47,040 bases of DNA from Nostoc linckia FACHB-104 (lineage in GTDB: Bacteria > Cyanobacteriota > Cyanobacteriia > Cyanobacteriales > Nostocaceae), in NCBI RefSeq assembly GCF_014696615.1, contig NZ_JACJQJ010000064.1, positions 1 through 47,040 of the forward strand. Direction: 5' to 3'. Under the pieces are notes generated by a model. The model did not search any database. It saw only the letters and a list, made by a program, of their open reading frames with translations, and was not told the DNA's origin. The stretch's first letter is position 1; each line of letters starts with the position of its first letter. Both the position numbers and the translations under genes were made by a program. Below, piece after piece: positions 28,401 to 34,640 of the stretch.

Positions 28401-28432
28401 TTTGCTTCTGGGCCATAACTCGCTCTTGCCAT
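25418..28432 (-). CDS. NACHT-domain NTPase with C-terminal HEAT-like repeats (NLR-like)
   Basis: A STAND-class signal-transduction ATPase, about 1,004 residues from the ATG at 28432 ('MARASYGPEAKKRSRRLLE'). The open frame extends to 28618, but that part translates a G/A-rich repeat, so I exclude it. The N-terminal domain (about 1-135, 'NRLVVRTKVRFLQ...HFTLNLWCDRQDIAANLQKFD') is one I associate with cyanobacterial NACHT proteins; its function is unknown. The NACHT has Walker A 'GEPGAGKTT' (264-272), Walker B 'VWLLLDAVDEM' and sensor 'ARIILTCRLNVW', then a winged-helix region ending 'YAFYHPTFQEYFAAQAV'. The C-terminal part has at least four HEAT/PBS-type repeats ('RRKAAYSLGKIDPHNSIAISTL'). Two low-complexity inserts are repeat-derived. 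Bacterial NACHT proteins include antiphage sensors; a regulatory role is also possible. Confidence 0.88.
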   Translation of the reverse strand: MARASYGPEAKKRSRRLLEVLLAYANDALNCSDEASLDALRPQIQTRWISENRLVVRTKVRFLQTLTSLAAGEAQLNAEHIKEALKRFADFLEILEDNRPSRSGSETWHFTLNLWCDRQDIAANLQKFDIHWETHRPEKSKQVAREERKGESPSPLLPAPCSPAFSPDWKQLCRDALMAQNHQRLTTNPLTSADGVSFELNQVYVPLGLVERKQRLRQGGDVTPQDGSRLYEPEDSEMTQTFNPDEFIQQLLGAQDTQRIAILGEPGAGKTTLLQKIAAWILDNTEDLPVWVSLADLQGKTLEQYLIQDWLPTALRKLRVSEEVEEAFCEQFNQGRVWLLLDAVDEMALDSSQALTKIASFLTGWVADARIILTCRLNVWDGGKNALQVFKVYRNLNFSYGTEFSFGSKSASNQVGEFIQHWFQDNPACGESLQAELNQPERRRLKDAVKNPLRLALLCRTWGLAQGKLPTTKAMLYEQFVESIYEWKQDRFPTTFTQRQQLNRALGELALLAISQEKTKFRLRHRFVSQVLGASDDGLFQLALQLGWLNQVGISETQGEKVYAFYHPTFQEYFAAQAVTDWHFFLNHTLNLNPSPSSPSPPSSPSSPSYRIFEPQWREVILLWLGRDDIPQTHKEEFIQALIEFNDNCGGYYGYQAYFVAAQGIAEFADCQKADEIVQQLVTWRFGYGDFQDEKPWRYPAPIVECARVALLKTDRPKAIAALEKYISSSQNDFVIWNAAYSLGKIFDPGNQIAIAKLEELVKTMRYDSVRWQLAYSLARVNAGNQNAIAALVEIIASSKNESIRRKAAYSLGKIDPHNSIAISTLQEIATSAIDSSQSRQALENLATLQGDELPTFVTVSPTPTFHQHRRNKRKQKSAASNYFSINSKIAELIRGISASEDEDTQRRRAYKLAQLNPGNPIALTTLLQLMESTESISLHKRAADNLKEIVLYEQLPQVIAALKNSNCYQVLDDEWERYRNSFKLLWHCAENMDYLEFYRVWHL

Positions 28433-28509
28433 CGCTGTAGTTGTAGAACTGGACAAAGTTCGGGAATTATCCAAGTTTAACAACTTCCGCACTGGGTATT
28501 TAGTTAGTA

Positions 28510-28642
28510 GGGGGAAGGGGGAAAGGGGAAAGGGGAAAGGGGAAGTGGGAAACGGTAAAGGGGAAAGGGGGAAAAGAAAAGCAAATTCCCTACCCAATCC
28601 CCAATCCCCAGTCCCCAATCCCCAATCCCCAATCCCTAATCC
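28510..28642. repeat. G/A-rich low-complexity repeats (GGGGAAA and CCCCAAT units)
   Basis: Tandem GGGGAAAG-type units (28510-28574) followed by CCCCAAT/CCCCAGT heptamers (28597-28642). The latter end exactly at the stop codon of phoD. Similar CCCCAAT arrays recur at about 34585-34640. Confidence 0.8.
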
Positions 28643-30247
28643 CTATTTCTCCGGTGGTAAATCGATAGTGTAAATAGTTTCCCCTTTCAAGTTATGTAGC
28701 CCGACTGTCATCACAGTTGTATAACTGTTAATTTTGACTGTACCGAAGAATTGCAAACCTTCACTGGGGGGACGATTTGCTTTCATTCCTGGGGGAATGC
28801 TGAGAAACTTAACTTGCGGGCCGAAGGTATTATCTAGTTTGTTTGGCCCAAATGTCCCGGCGTTGAGAGGCCCAGCGACAAATTCCCAAAAAGGCTTGAA
28901 GTCGGTAAACTGTGCTTTAGCTGGATCGTAATAGTGGGCGGCTGCATAATGCACATCCGCAGTTAACCAGACAACATTCTTAATATAGTTGCGTTTAATA
29001 AAACGTAGTAAATCAGCCAGTTCCAGTTCTCTTCCTAAAGCTGCGCCATCTCCATTCGCCCAAGCTTCAAAATCAGTGCTACCATCTGGAACTACCAACC
29101 CTAAAGGCATATCACTAGCAATTACTTTCCAAGTAGCTTTTGATTGCTGCAATTGCCTTTTTAACCATCGTAATTGTTTGCTGCCTAAAAATTCTGTTTC
29201 TTTACTTTGTGTTGTTTGGCGATTAGTTGTGTTTGGCCCTCGGTAGCTACGCTCATCAAGCATGAAAATTTCTAATAATGGCCCATAGCTAAAAGAACGA
29301 TAAATTTTAGCTTTGTCTGTTAAATCACCTTTATAGCGGATGGGCATATATTCTAAAAATGCTTGTCTTCCCCTTTCTGCTAGTAAAGAAGTATCTTTTA
29401 CTGTGTAGCGAGTATCATTAATGGGGAGAATTTCTCCAGGGTACCAGTTGTTAGTTACTTCATGGTCGTCCCACTGCGATAAAATTGGGACTTCTGCATT
29501 AAAACGTCTGACGTTTTCATCCATTAAATTGTAGATATAATTACCACGAAATTCGTCCAAAGTTTCTGCAACTTTTGATTTTGCTGGTGTGGTAATATTG
29601 TTCCAAATTTTGCCGTCATCCAGAGTTACTTGTGAAGGAATTGGGCCATCAGCGTAAATATTATCGCCAGAATGGATGAAAAAATCGGGATTCATTTTCC
29701 GCATGGTTTCGTAAATTTTCATCCCGCCAAAATCAGGATTAATCCCCCATCCTTGACCGGCTGTATCTCCACCCCAAGCAAAAAAGATATCTTTTTTATA
29801 TTTAGATGGAGTACGGAAAGTACCCGTTACAGGTGCGCTGTAAATGTTTTTATCAGCTAAATTTTGGAAAGTTACCCGATAGAATATCTGTTGACCTGAC
29901 GGTAAGTTATTAAGATTTAACCTGGCTGTAAAGTCGCTATCTTCCAAAGCTGCTGGGCCGAAAACACGCTGCACACGGCGGAACGATTCGTTAGTCGAGT
30001 ATTCTACAATCATCCGGGCGGGGCGATCGCTCTTACTCCAAATGATGATGCTATCATCGCTAATGTCTCCGCAAGCTACACCATAAGGTATGCTCGGACG
30101 CATTTTTTCGGATGTAATAATTGCTGGCGCTTGTCCAAAAACTGTTGATTGTGATAGAAGATTTTGAGAGACAATTCCACCGCCTGTAAGTGCTGAAGTT
30201 AGCAAGAATTGGCGGCGGTTTAGCTTCGCTGGCGGTTTGAATTCCAT
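28643..30247 (-). CDS. phoD: Tat-exported alkaline phosphatase, PhoD family
   Basis: A 534-residue extracellular or periplasmic Ca/Fe-dependent phosphomono/diesterase that releases phosphate from organic phosphate. The N-terminus 'KLNRRQFLLTSALTGGGIVSQ' is a twin-arginine signal (RR at 11-12). The PhoD N-domain starts near 50 ('PSIPYGVACGDISDDSIIIWSK'). Metal-site motifs are visible: 'WGGDTAGQGWG', 'FFIHSGDNIYADGP', 'SQWDDHEVTNNW' and 'VVWLTADVHYAAAHYYDP'. Length and order match the family. PhoD genes are often PHO-regulated, but I could not find a convincing PHO box; a perfect 11-bp dyad lies about 65 bp upstream of the start. Confidence 0.95.
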   Translation of the reverse strand: MEFKPPAKLNRRQFLLTSALTGGGIVSQNLLSQSTVFGQAPAIITSEKMRPSIPYGVACGDISDDSIIIWSKSDRPARMIVEYSTNESFRRVQRVFGPAALEDSDFTARLNLNNLPSGQQIFYRVTFQNLADKNIYSAPVTGTFRTPSKYKKDIFFAWGGDTAGQGWGINPDFGGMKIYETMRKMNPDFFIHSGDNIYADGPIPSQVTLDDGKIWNNITTPAKSKVAETLDEFRGNYIYNLMDENVRRFNAEVPILSQWDDHEVTNNWYPGEILPINDTRYTVKDTSLLAERGRQAFLEYMPIRYKGDLTDKAKIYRSFSYGPLLEIFMLDERSYRGPNTTNRQTTQSKETEFLGSKQLRWLKRQLQQSKATWKVIASDMPLGLVVPDGSTDFEAWANGDGAALGRELELADLLRFIKRNYIKNVVWLTADVHYAAAHYYDPAKAQFTDFKPFWEFVAGPLNAGTFGPNKLDNTFGPQVKFLSIPPGMKANRPPSEGLQFFGTVKINSYTTVMTVGLHNLKGETIYTIDLPPEK

Positions 30248-30717
30248 AATTTTTAGCAGTGGTATTTCAGAAGAAGAATTGCTGATTGCTGAGTGATAGT
30301 TACAGTTTTATTAGCTTTGTGTAATAAATACACAAAGCTTTTCGATAGCAAATATGCAAAACTTGCTAATAGCAGAAATGTTGAAAATATTACCAATTAC
30401 CAAGTTGGAATTTATCACGATTAATGGAATTTATTAGTAAATATTCAGTTATAAAAAAGTTAAGAAAAGCTAGCATTGCAATTTTGATGTCATACCCTAA
30501 GTAAGTCGGCAAGCAAAATTCTATATGTATGAAGAAATATAAATTCTCATCTCCAAAGTTCGGGGATTCCCCTAGCTTCTTAACTTCCCCTAGCAGACTC
30601 AGCCTTGTTCTATAAGCTTTTCCAGGTTTTGAGGCTATATTGGCTTCGGGGAAATTCCCTGGCATATTCTTAAGACATAGATGAAGCACCTAAAAATTTA
30701 GATATCAATCAGCCAAT
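30248..30717. other. divergent intergenic region, phoD to 30718 gene
   Basis: About 470 bp, A/T-rich. A perfect inverted repeat lies at 30313-30339 (listed separately). A reverse-strand frame at 30390-30689 exists but shows no family features and I do not call it. Promoters of phoD and of the forward gene must lie here. Confidence 0.4.
30313..30339. promoter_or_regulatory. perfect 11-bp dyad upstream of phoD
   Basis: AGCTTTGTGTA and TACACAAAGCT are perfect inverted copies around ATAAA. It lies 65-92 bp before the phoD start codon. It could be an operator, a 5' leader hairpin of phoD, or (forward strand, with TTTT after it) a terminator-like element. Confidence 0.4.
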
Positions 30718-31122
30718 ATGTTAAAACTTACCTACACAGAAGACAGCTTTAGCTTAGAACATCTGGAAACCTCGTTGCAAACTTGGGTAAATCAAAGAGT
30801 TACACTATCTTTGCATTCTGCAAATAATATTTACATTGAATCTAGTCAAGCAGCATTTTTACTTCCTTGTGATTTATCTAATTTGGAAGAGTTAGAGAAA
30901 TTAAATCAAGCAAATATTTTAGAAATTTGTCCTTGTGATGCTGATGCAGTAGAAGTTGTTCTTAAAGGTACTTGGATAGCATCGAATCAAGAGAGTGAAG
31001 TAGGTATTTTTGTAACTTCACTGGACAAATCTGCGGCATTATTACTTGAACAACTAGCGCAAACTAAACAATTTATGCCATTGTTAACTGTTGAAGATTC
31101 ACAGTTAACAGTCAACAGTTAA
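30718..31122 (+). CDS. conserved cyanobacterial hypothetical protein (alr0857-like)
   Basis: A 134-residue acidic soluble protein beginning 'MLKLTYTEDSFSLEHLETSLQTWVNQRV'. From memory this start and the 'SAAFLLPCDL'-like and 'EVVLKGTWIAS..ESEVGIFVTSL' segments fit a cyanobacteria-specific family named after Anabaena alr0857; function unknown. There is no catalytic motif or membrane segment. The last eight residues ('DSQLTVNS') and the stop are encoded by a heptamer repeat array, so the natural C-terminus has been replaced or extended. It precedes the Y-RNA-like elements on the same strand and may share a promoter with them. Confidence 0.65.
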   Translation: MLKLTYTEDSFSLEHLETSLQTWVNQRVTLSLHSANNIYIESSQAAFLLPCDLSNLEELEKLNQANILEICPCDADAVEVVLKGTWIASNQESEVGIFVTSLDKSAALLLEQLAQTKQFMPLLTVEDSQLTVNS

Positions 31123-31138
31123 CAGTCAACAGTCAACA
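31095..31138 (+). repeat. STRR heptamer array (CAGTTAA/CAGTCAA)
   Basis: Six tandem heptamers overlapping the last codons and stop of the preceding gene and ending 7 bp before the first structured RNA element. Confidence 0.85.
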
Positions 31139-31145
31139 TTCAGTC

Positions 31146-31232
31146 TTGCTGTTCGCGGGACTTTGGTGCGACTTCCGAACCCGAACTTTGAATTCGTCCT
31201 AGTCAGTCGCGCCGCCTTTCCCCGGACAGCAA
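31146..31232 (+). ncRNA. Y-RNA-like structured element, copy A
   Basis: An 87-nt element with nested pairings. Closing stem: TTGCTGTTCG (31146-31155) with CGGACAGCAA (31223-31232), one G-U; then a bulged C (31156) and GGG (31157-31159) with CCC (31220-31222). Second stem: GGTGCGACT (31165-31173) with AGTCGCGCC (31205-31213), nine pairs. Third: CGAA/TTCG around a 7-nt loop CTTTGAA (31182-31196). Copy B preserves all three with compensatory changes, which supports a functional RNA. The single-bulged-C closing stem and location beside a Ro60-like gene match the general plan of Y RNAs, but sequence identity to known Y RNAs is not visible, and no own promoter or T-run terminator is seen. Confidence 0.55.
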
Positions 31233-31351
31233 CCCATAATAGGCAAGGGGGCAGGGGGCAGGGAGCAGGGGGGAGAAGAAAAGCTTATACCCATTTTATT
31301 AATTTCAAAAGTTCCAAAATATTAAATTAGAATTATCTAATTTTTCAGTCT

Positions 31352-31436
31352 TGCTGTTCGCGGGACTTGAGTATGACTTCCGTTCCAACCTGTTAAGTTG
31401 ATTGACCTAGTCATGCTAATCTTTCCCCGAACAGCA
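31352..31436 (+). ncRNA. Y-RNA-like structured element, copy B
   Basis: An 85-nt element. TGCTGTTCG (31352-31360) pairs perfectly with CGAACAGCA (31428-31436); bulged C (31361); GGG (31362-31364) with CCC (31425-31427). Second stem GTATGACT (31371-31378) with AGTCATGC (31409-31416). Third stem CAAC/GTTG around CTGTTAA (31386-31400). Against copy A, G-C became A-U and C-G became U-A in stem two, and the third stem is wholly different in sequence but still paired. It ends 42 bp before the Ro60-like start codon, so it may be processed from, or act in, that mRNA leader. Confidence 0.55.
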
Positions 31437-31478
31437 CTCTAATAATTCGGAATTCTTAGTTTGTAATTCGTAATTTAT

Positions 31479-32906
31479 ATGATTAGTAATAATAACCGCG
31501 TTGAGCAGGTGGCGCGGGAAGATTTGGTGATGTTTATTAATGCTTGTCTGGCTTGTACGGGACAGCGGGAATTTTATGATGATGCTTATGGACAGCGAGT
31601 ATCAATTGATTTTTTACATGATTATATTTTGGGGAATTATCGCTTACTTTATGCTCGTTCTTTGGCGGCGGGGATTAATCATTTTAATCAGGCGCAGATT
31701 ATTTTGAAATTGCTGGCGACGGGAAAGGATACGTTAGCAGAACATAAGGAAGAGGAGGGTGCGTTAATTGCTCATGCGCTTAATTCTTTACCACCGCAAC
31801 GGGCTTGGGGGGTTTTACAGCAGTTGCGTCAACGGCGAATCAACAACCGTCGGAGTCGCGCGATCGCACGGGATTATTTACAACAGCGACGCGATTTAAG
31901 TTTCCATGCTGTGAAGTATCGTCCCAAGGTAAGAGCGATCGCATCTCACGCACATTTGAAACTTCAAGGTGAATTGGGTACTTTTCTGTTCCGCAATTGG
32001 AAGCAAAAGGTGTATGAAACTGAGTTATTCGAGAAGTTTCGTCAAGCACATTTTAGCGAACAGGCTATTTATGATTTACCTTTCACTGTGGCGGAGGGAT
32101 TAGCAGCAAAGCACAAAGTCAAGCGCGATGTGTTTTTAACCCGCATCCAACAGCAAATGACTGTGGGTGAAAAGTTGCGCTTCCAAGGTGCGGCGGAACG
32201 TACTGAAAAGGTGGAAATTGACTTAGATTTGGGAAAGTTACCCTTAACTAAGTTGGCGTTGTATATTTTATCTTTGCCTTTGGAAAGGAGAAAAGAGCAA
32301 AGGGAGATTTTTCACCAAGCTTTAGAGCGATCAGCTCGTTCAGTGCTAAAAAAAGCACCGTTGAAACTGGGAAAAGTGGCAGCAGTTTTAGATTGTAGCT
32401 ACTCTAGCTCAGGTTCTAGCGAAAAGCGTCGCCGTCCTTTGGGTGTAGCTGTTGCTACTCACTATTTATTGCAAGCCGCATCACAGGAATATCGTGCTTT
32501 TTGGACGGTACCCGTAGAAGATGCTTTGCAAGTCCGCCCACATGGACAAACTGACTTAGCTACACCTTTATTAGCCGCCTTGGGTTCTGGTGCAGACTTA
32601 GTTGTGATTGTCTCCGATGGTTGCGATAACTATCCCCCCAATGGTGCGGCGGAAGTGTTGCGGATATTTAGAGCTAAGTTAGATCCAAAAAGAAGAACTT
32701 CCATCATTCATTGCAATCCGGTGTTTAATTCTGAGGATTTCTCCTTGCGAAATCTCAGCGCCAGCGTCCCGACAGTGGGATTGCGCGATGCAGAAGACTT
32801 ACCAACCATGCTGGGATTTGCACGTTTCGCTGATGGTTCTGCACCGTTGTCAGAATTAGAAGCATATTTGGCTGAACGAGTGCAACAAATGTTGAGTGAA
32901 ATATGA
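31479..32906 (+). CDS. Ro60-like (TROVE-type) protein: helical repeats plus vWA domain
   Basis: A 475-residue protein with the two-part design of Ro60/Rsr. Residues about 10-270 are all-helical, with TROVE-like segments such as 'NSLPPQRAWGVLQQLRQRRI', 'RRSRAIARDYLQQRRDLSFHAVKYRPKVR' and basic, RNA-binding-looking surface runs. Residues about 298-475 form a von Willebrand A domain with a complete MIDAS: D305-x-S-x-S in 'AVLDCSYSS', T358 in 'HGQTDLATPL' and D380 in 'VVIVSDGCDN'. Ro60 proteins bind Y RNAs and misfolded RNAs and can hand them to exonucleases. It follows two Y-RNA-like elements and overlaps the next frame by 4 bp (ATGA). Assignment to TROVE proper rests on architecture and recalled motifs; a MoxR-type vWA protein is the alternative. 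Confidence 0.7.
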   Translation: MISNNNRVEQVAREDLVMFINACLACTGQREFYDDAYGQRVSIDFLHDYILGNYRLLYARSLAAGINHFNQAQIILKLLATGKDTLAEHKEEEGALIAHALNSLPPQRAWGVLQQLRQRRINNRRSRAIARDYLQQRRDLSFHAVKYRPKVRAIASHAHLKLQGELGTFLFRNWKQKVYETELFEKFRQAHFSEQAIYDLPFTVAEGLAAKHKVKRDVFLTRIQQQMTVGEKLRFQGAAERTEKVEIDLDLGKLPLTKLALYILSLPLERRKEQREIFHQALERSARSVLKKAPLKLGKVAAVLDCSYSSSGSSEKRRRPLGVAVATHYLLQAASQEYRAFWTVPVEDALQVRPHGQTDLATPLLAALGSGADLVVIVSDGCDNYPPNGAAEVLRIFRAKLDPKRRTSIIHCNPVFNSEDFSLRNLSASVPTVGLRDAEDLPTMLGFARFADGSAPLSELEAYLAERVQQMLSEI

Positions 32907-33346
32907 AGCTTGCAGCTTTGAAGGCGGAAGGTGAGCTTTTGAAGGTGGAAGTTGCAGGTTTTTTCTCGGAAGTTGCACCTTTGAGGCTGAAGGTTGCGGC
33001 TTTGAAGGTGGAAGTTGAGGCTTTGAGCTTGAACATTGCGGCTTTGATGTCGGAAGTTGCGGCTTTGAGCTTGAACATTGCACCTTTGAGGCTGAAAGTT
33101 GCGGCTTTGATGTCGGAAGTTGCGGTTTTTCGCTTGAACGTTGCACCTTTTTTGTCTCACGCAGAGGCGCAGAGGCGCAAAGAAGAAGAGAAGAAGAGCT
33201 ATTTTGTCTCTCGTAGGGTGTGTTGTCGCGTAGCGCAACGCACCACCAACCATCTCAAGTACTTTACCTTACACCATCACACCAGTTTTCCCCATTCCCC
33301 ATTCTCCATTCCCCTTTCCCCCTTCCCCATTCCCCCTTCCCCTTAA
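32903..33346 (+). CDS. heptad-repeat ORF translationally coupled to the Ro60-like gene
   Basis: The ATG overlaps the upstream stop as ATGA. After two codons, twelve 21-nt units (32909-33160) encode twelve heptads of the form [V/I]-A-[A/P]-[L/F]-x-x-[E/N/K], for example 'VAALKVE', 'VEALSLN', 'IAALMSE'. With V/I at a and L at d this is a near-ideal coiled-coil or zipper pattern. The tail (from about residue 87) translates dispersed gap repeats (ACGCAGAGGCGCAGAGG, a palindrome at 33212-33243, CCCATTCC runs) and is probably not selected. Because the array is a minisatellite and is also open in reverse frames, it may be non-coding; the perfect start overlap and frame retention argue otherwise. Confidence 0.4.
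   Translation: MKLAALKAEGELLKVEVAGFFSEVAPLRLKVAALKVEVEALSLNIAALMSEVAALSLNIAPLRLKVAALMSEVAVFRLNVAPFLSHAEAQRRKEEEKKSYFVSRRVCCRVAQRTTNHLKYFTLHHHTSFPHSPFSIPLSPFPIPPSP
32909..33160 (+). repeat. 21-bp minisatellite, 12 units
   Basis: Twelve consecutive 21-bp units of the form GTTGCGGCTTTGAxGxTGGAA. Codons 1-4 of each unit are nearly constant, while codons 5-7 vary among a few alternatives (AAG/AGG/AGC/ATG, GTG/CTG/TTG/TCG, GAA/AAG/AAC). No unit has an indel. Confidence 0.9.
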
Positions 33347-33350
33347 TCTT

Positions 33351-34532
33351 ATGGCTACCAAACAGCAATTATTAACAGATATATCTTTAAAAGGATTGGA
33401 AATTGCACCATCCCAGATACGCGGTGCTGTGCGGATTGTCCCGCTATTGCGTCGTCGGGTGCGCGGAGACTTTCGTTTAGTGCGGCGTGATTATCACGAA
33501 GACATAGCGGTGGTTTCGTTAGAAGCAAGAATTACAGAACCTGGGATGCAATACTACTCCTATGTACCTCACGGCTTGGTACTTTCTTGGAGTGATGACG
33601 GTAGCCCCATCGCGGCTTTTGGGGGACAGATGCTCAAGCCGGATGGAAAGCGTTTAGACTGTGGTTGTGCAAGTGTGCGGTTGATGCATCGCATGGCGAA
33701 GCGGGAAGCTAAGAATCAACTGCGATTGTTACCTCTGCATTTGGCTATGGAAGGTTTTCTCTCGCTGTTTTTTTCAGGGCCAGATATTGCTTGGAGTGAG
33801 TATTCTAAGTATTCTCTATCTCATGGACTGGGTTCACGCTATGAAATGTCCTTCAGTGGACGTTATATAGCGGGGTTGGAAGATGCTTTGCGGGTATTTG
33901 AGATTCATCCCCGCCAAGTTGGGGTGTTGGTATTTGTAGCTGAGACTTTAGCATCGGCTTTTGTCGTTCCTACCCCAGAAGACTATCGGGCTTTGCACAC
34001 CAGTTTACTAGAAGACTTCTACGGCGAGTTAATTTATGAATACAGCATGATGTTTGACAAGCCATTTCCGATGGATTTGTCTGTAGATGATGCTAAAATT
34101 CACAGCTTGGCAGATTTGAGAAATGCGATCGCGCAAATGCGATCCGATTGGGCTGCTTTTCAAGGCTTCATGGCGGAAGGATTACTGCAACGTCCGCTAA
34201 ATTCCCAGCGAGTCTATACAATGGGGCCGTTTGTACTGCAACGTTTTATCACTAGTCTGCTTCCCAAGGAAGAAAACCATATTGGCGAAGCAATTATTCG
34301 TGAAGATGGCGAACTAGAATATCTCAAAACTTACCGCCTTTCCGCCGCCCAAACCCGCCGTGTCTATTTACTCAGTCAATTACACTCATACAACTGGAAC
34401 ATCGACGCAACCGCTAAAGCCCTAGGTAACTCCCGTGAAGAATTCGTCACCCGTTTAGAAACAGCCGGCTTTGGCTACTTACTCAATCAACAAGTCCGAG
34501 ACGCAGCTAGAAAAAAGCGGAAGAAATCATAA
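33351..34532 (+). CDS. ARPP-2-type protein, partner of the Ro60-like gene
   Basis: A 393-residue soluble protein. Its N-terminal half ('LKGLEIAPSQIRGAVRIVPL', 'RRDYHEDIAVVSLEARI', 'YYSYVPHGLVLSWSDDGSPIAAFG') matches, from memory, the ARPP-2 family ('ARG and rhodanese-phosphatase-superfamily-associated protein'), described by genome context in predicted RNA-repair and conflict systems with Ro/TROVE proteins. A middle segment has 'LDCGCASVRLMHRMAKREAKNQLRLLPLHLAMEGFLSLFF'. The C-terminus ('VYLLSQLHSYNWNIDATAKALGNSREEFVTRLETAGFGYLL') looks like a Fis-type helix-turn-helix, followed by a basic tail. No catalytic motif is obvious. It is in the same orientation and only 4 bp after the heptad-repeat frame, so an operon is likely. 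Confidence 0.65.
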   Translation: MATKQQLLTDISLKGLEIAPSQIRGAVRIVPLLRRRVRGDFRLVRRDYHEDIAVVSLEARITEPGMQYYSYVPHGLVLSWSDDGSPIAAFGGQMLKPDGKRLDCGCASVRLMHRMAKREAKNQLRLLPLHLAMEGFLSLFFSGPDIAWSEYSKYSLSHGLGSRYEMSFSGRYIAGLEDALRVFEIHPRQVGVLVFVAETLASAFVVPTPEDYRALHTSLLEDFYGELIYEYSMMFDKPFPMDLSVDDAKIHSLADLRNAIAQMRSDWAAFQGFMAEGLLQRPLNSQRVYTMGPFVLQRFITSLLPKEENHIGEAIIREDGELEYLKTYRLSAAQTRRVYLLSQLHSYNWNIDATAKALGNSREEFVTRLETAGFGYLLNQQVRDAARKKRKKS

Positions 34533-34640
34533 GAGTCAAGAGTCAAGAGTCAAGAGTCAAGAGTCAAGAGTCAAAAGTTATTCTTATTCCCCAGTCCCCA
34601 GTCCCCAGTCCCCAATCCCCAATCCCCAATCCCCAATCCC
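34531..34640. repeat. STRR arrays (GAGTCAA)n and (CCCCAGT/CCCCAAT)n
   Basis: Five GAGTCAA heptamers (34532-34570) begin at the stop codon of the ARPP-2-type gene; eight CCCCAGT/CCCCAAT heptamers (34590-34640) run up to the end of the convergent receiver gene. The whole gap between the two genes is repeats. Confidence 0.9.

Noticed and set aside
28433-28618. Longer N-terminus for the NACHT gene
   Set aside because: The extra 62 residues translate GGGGAAA/CCCCAAT repeats and precede the conserved 'MARASYGPEAKKR' start.
30390-30689. Reverse-strand frame of 99 codons between phoD and the 30718 gene
   Set aside because: No family features, poor start context and composition like the surrounding intergenic DNA.
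32708-33253. Several reverse-strand frames across the 21-bp minisatellite
   Set aside because: They arise because a 21-bp repeat without stops stays open in several frames. The forward frame has the start-stop overlap and the same orientation as its neighbours, so it is preferred.
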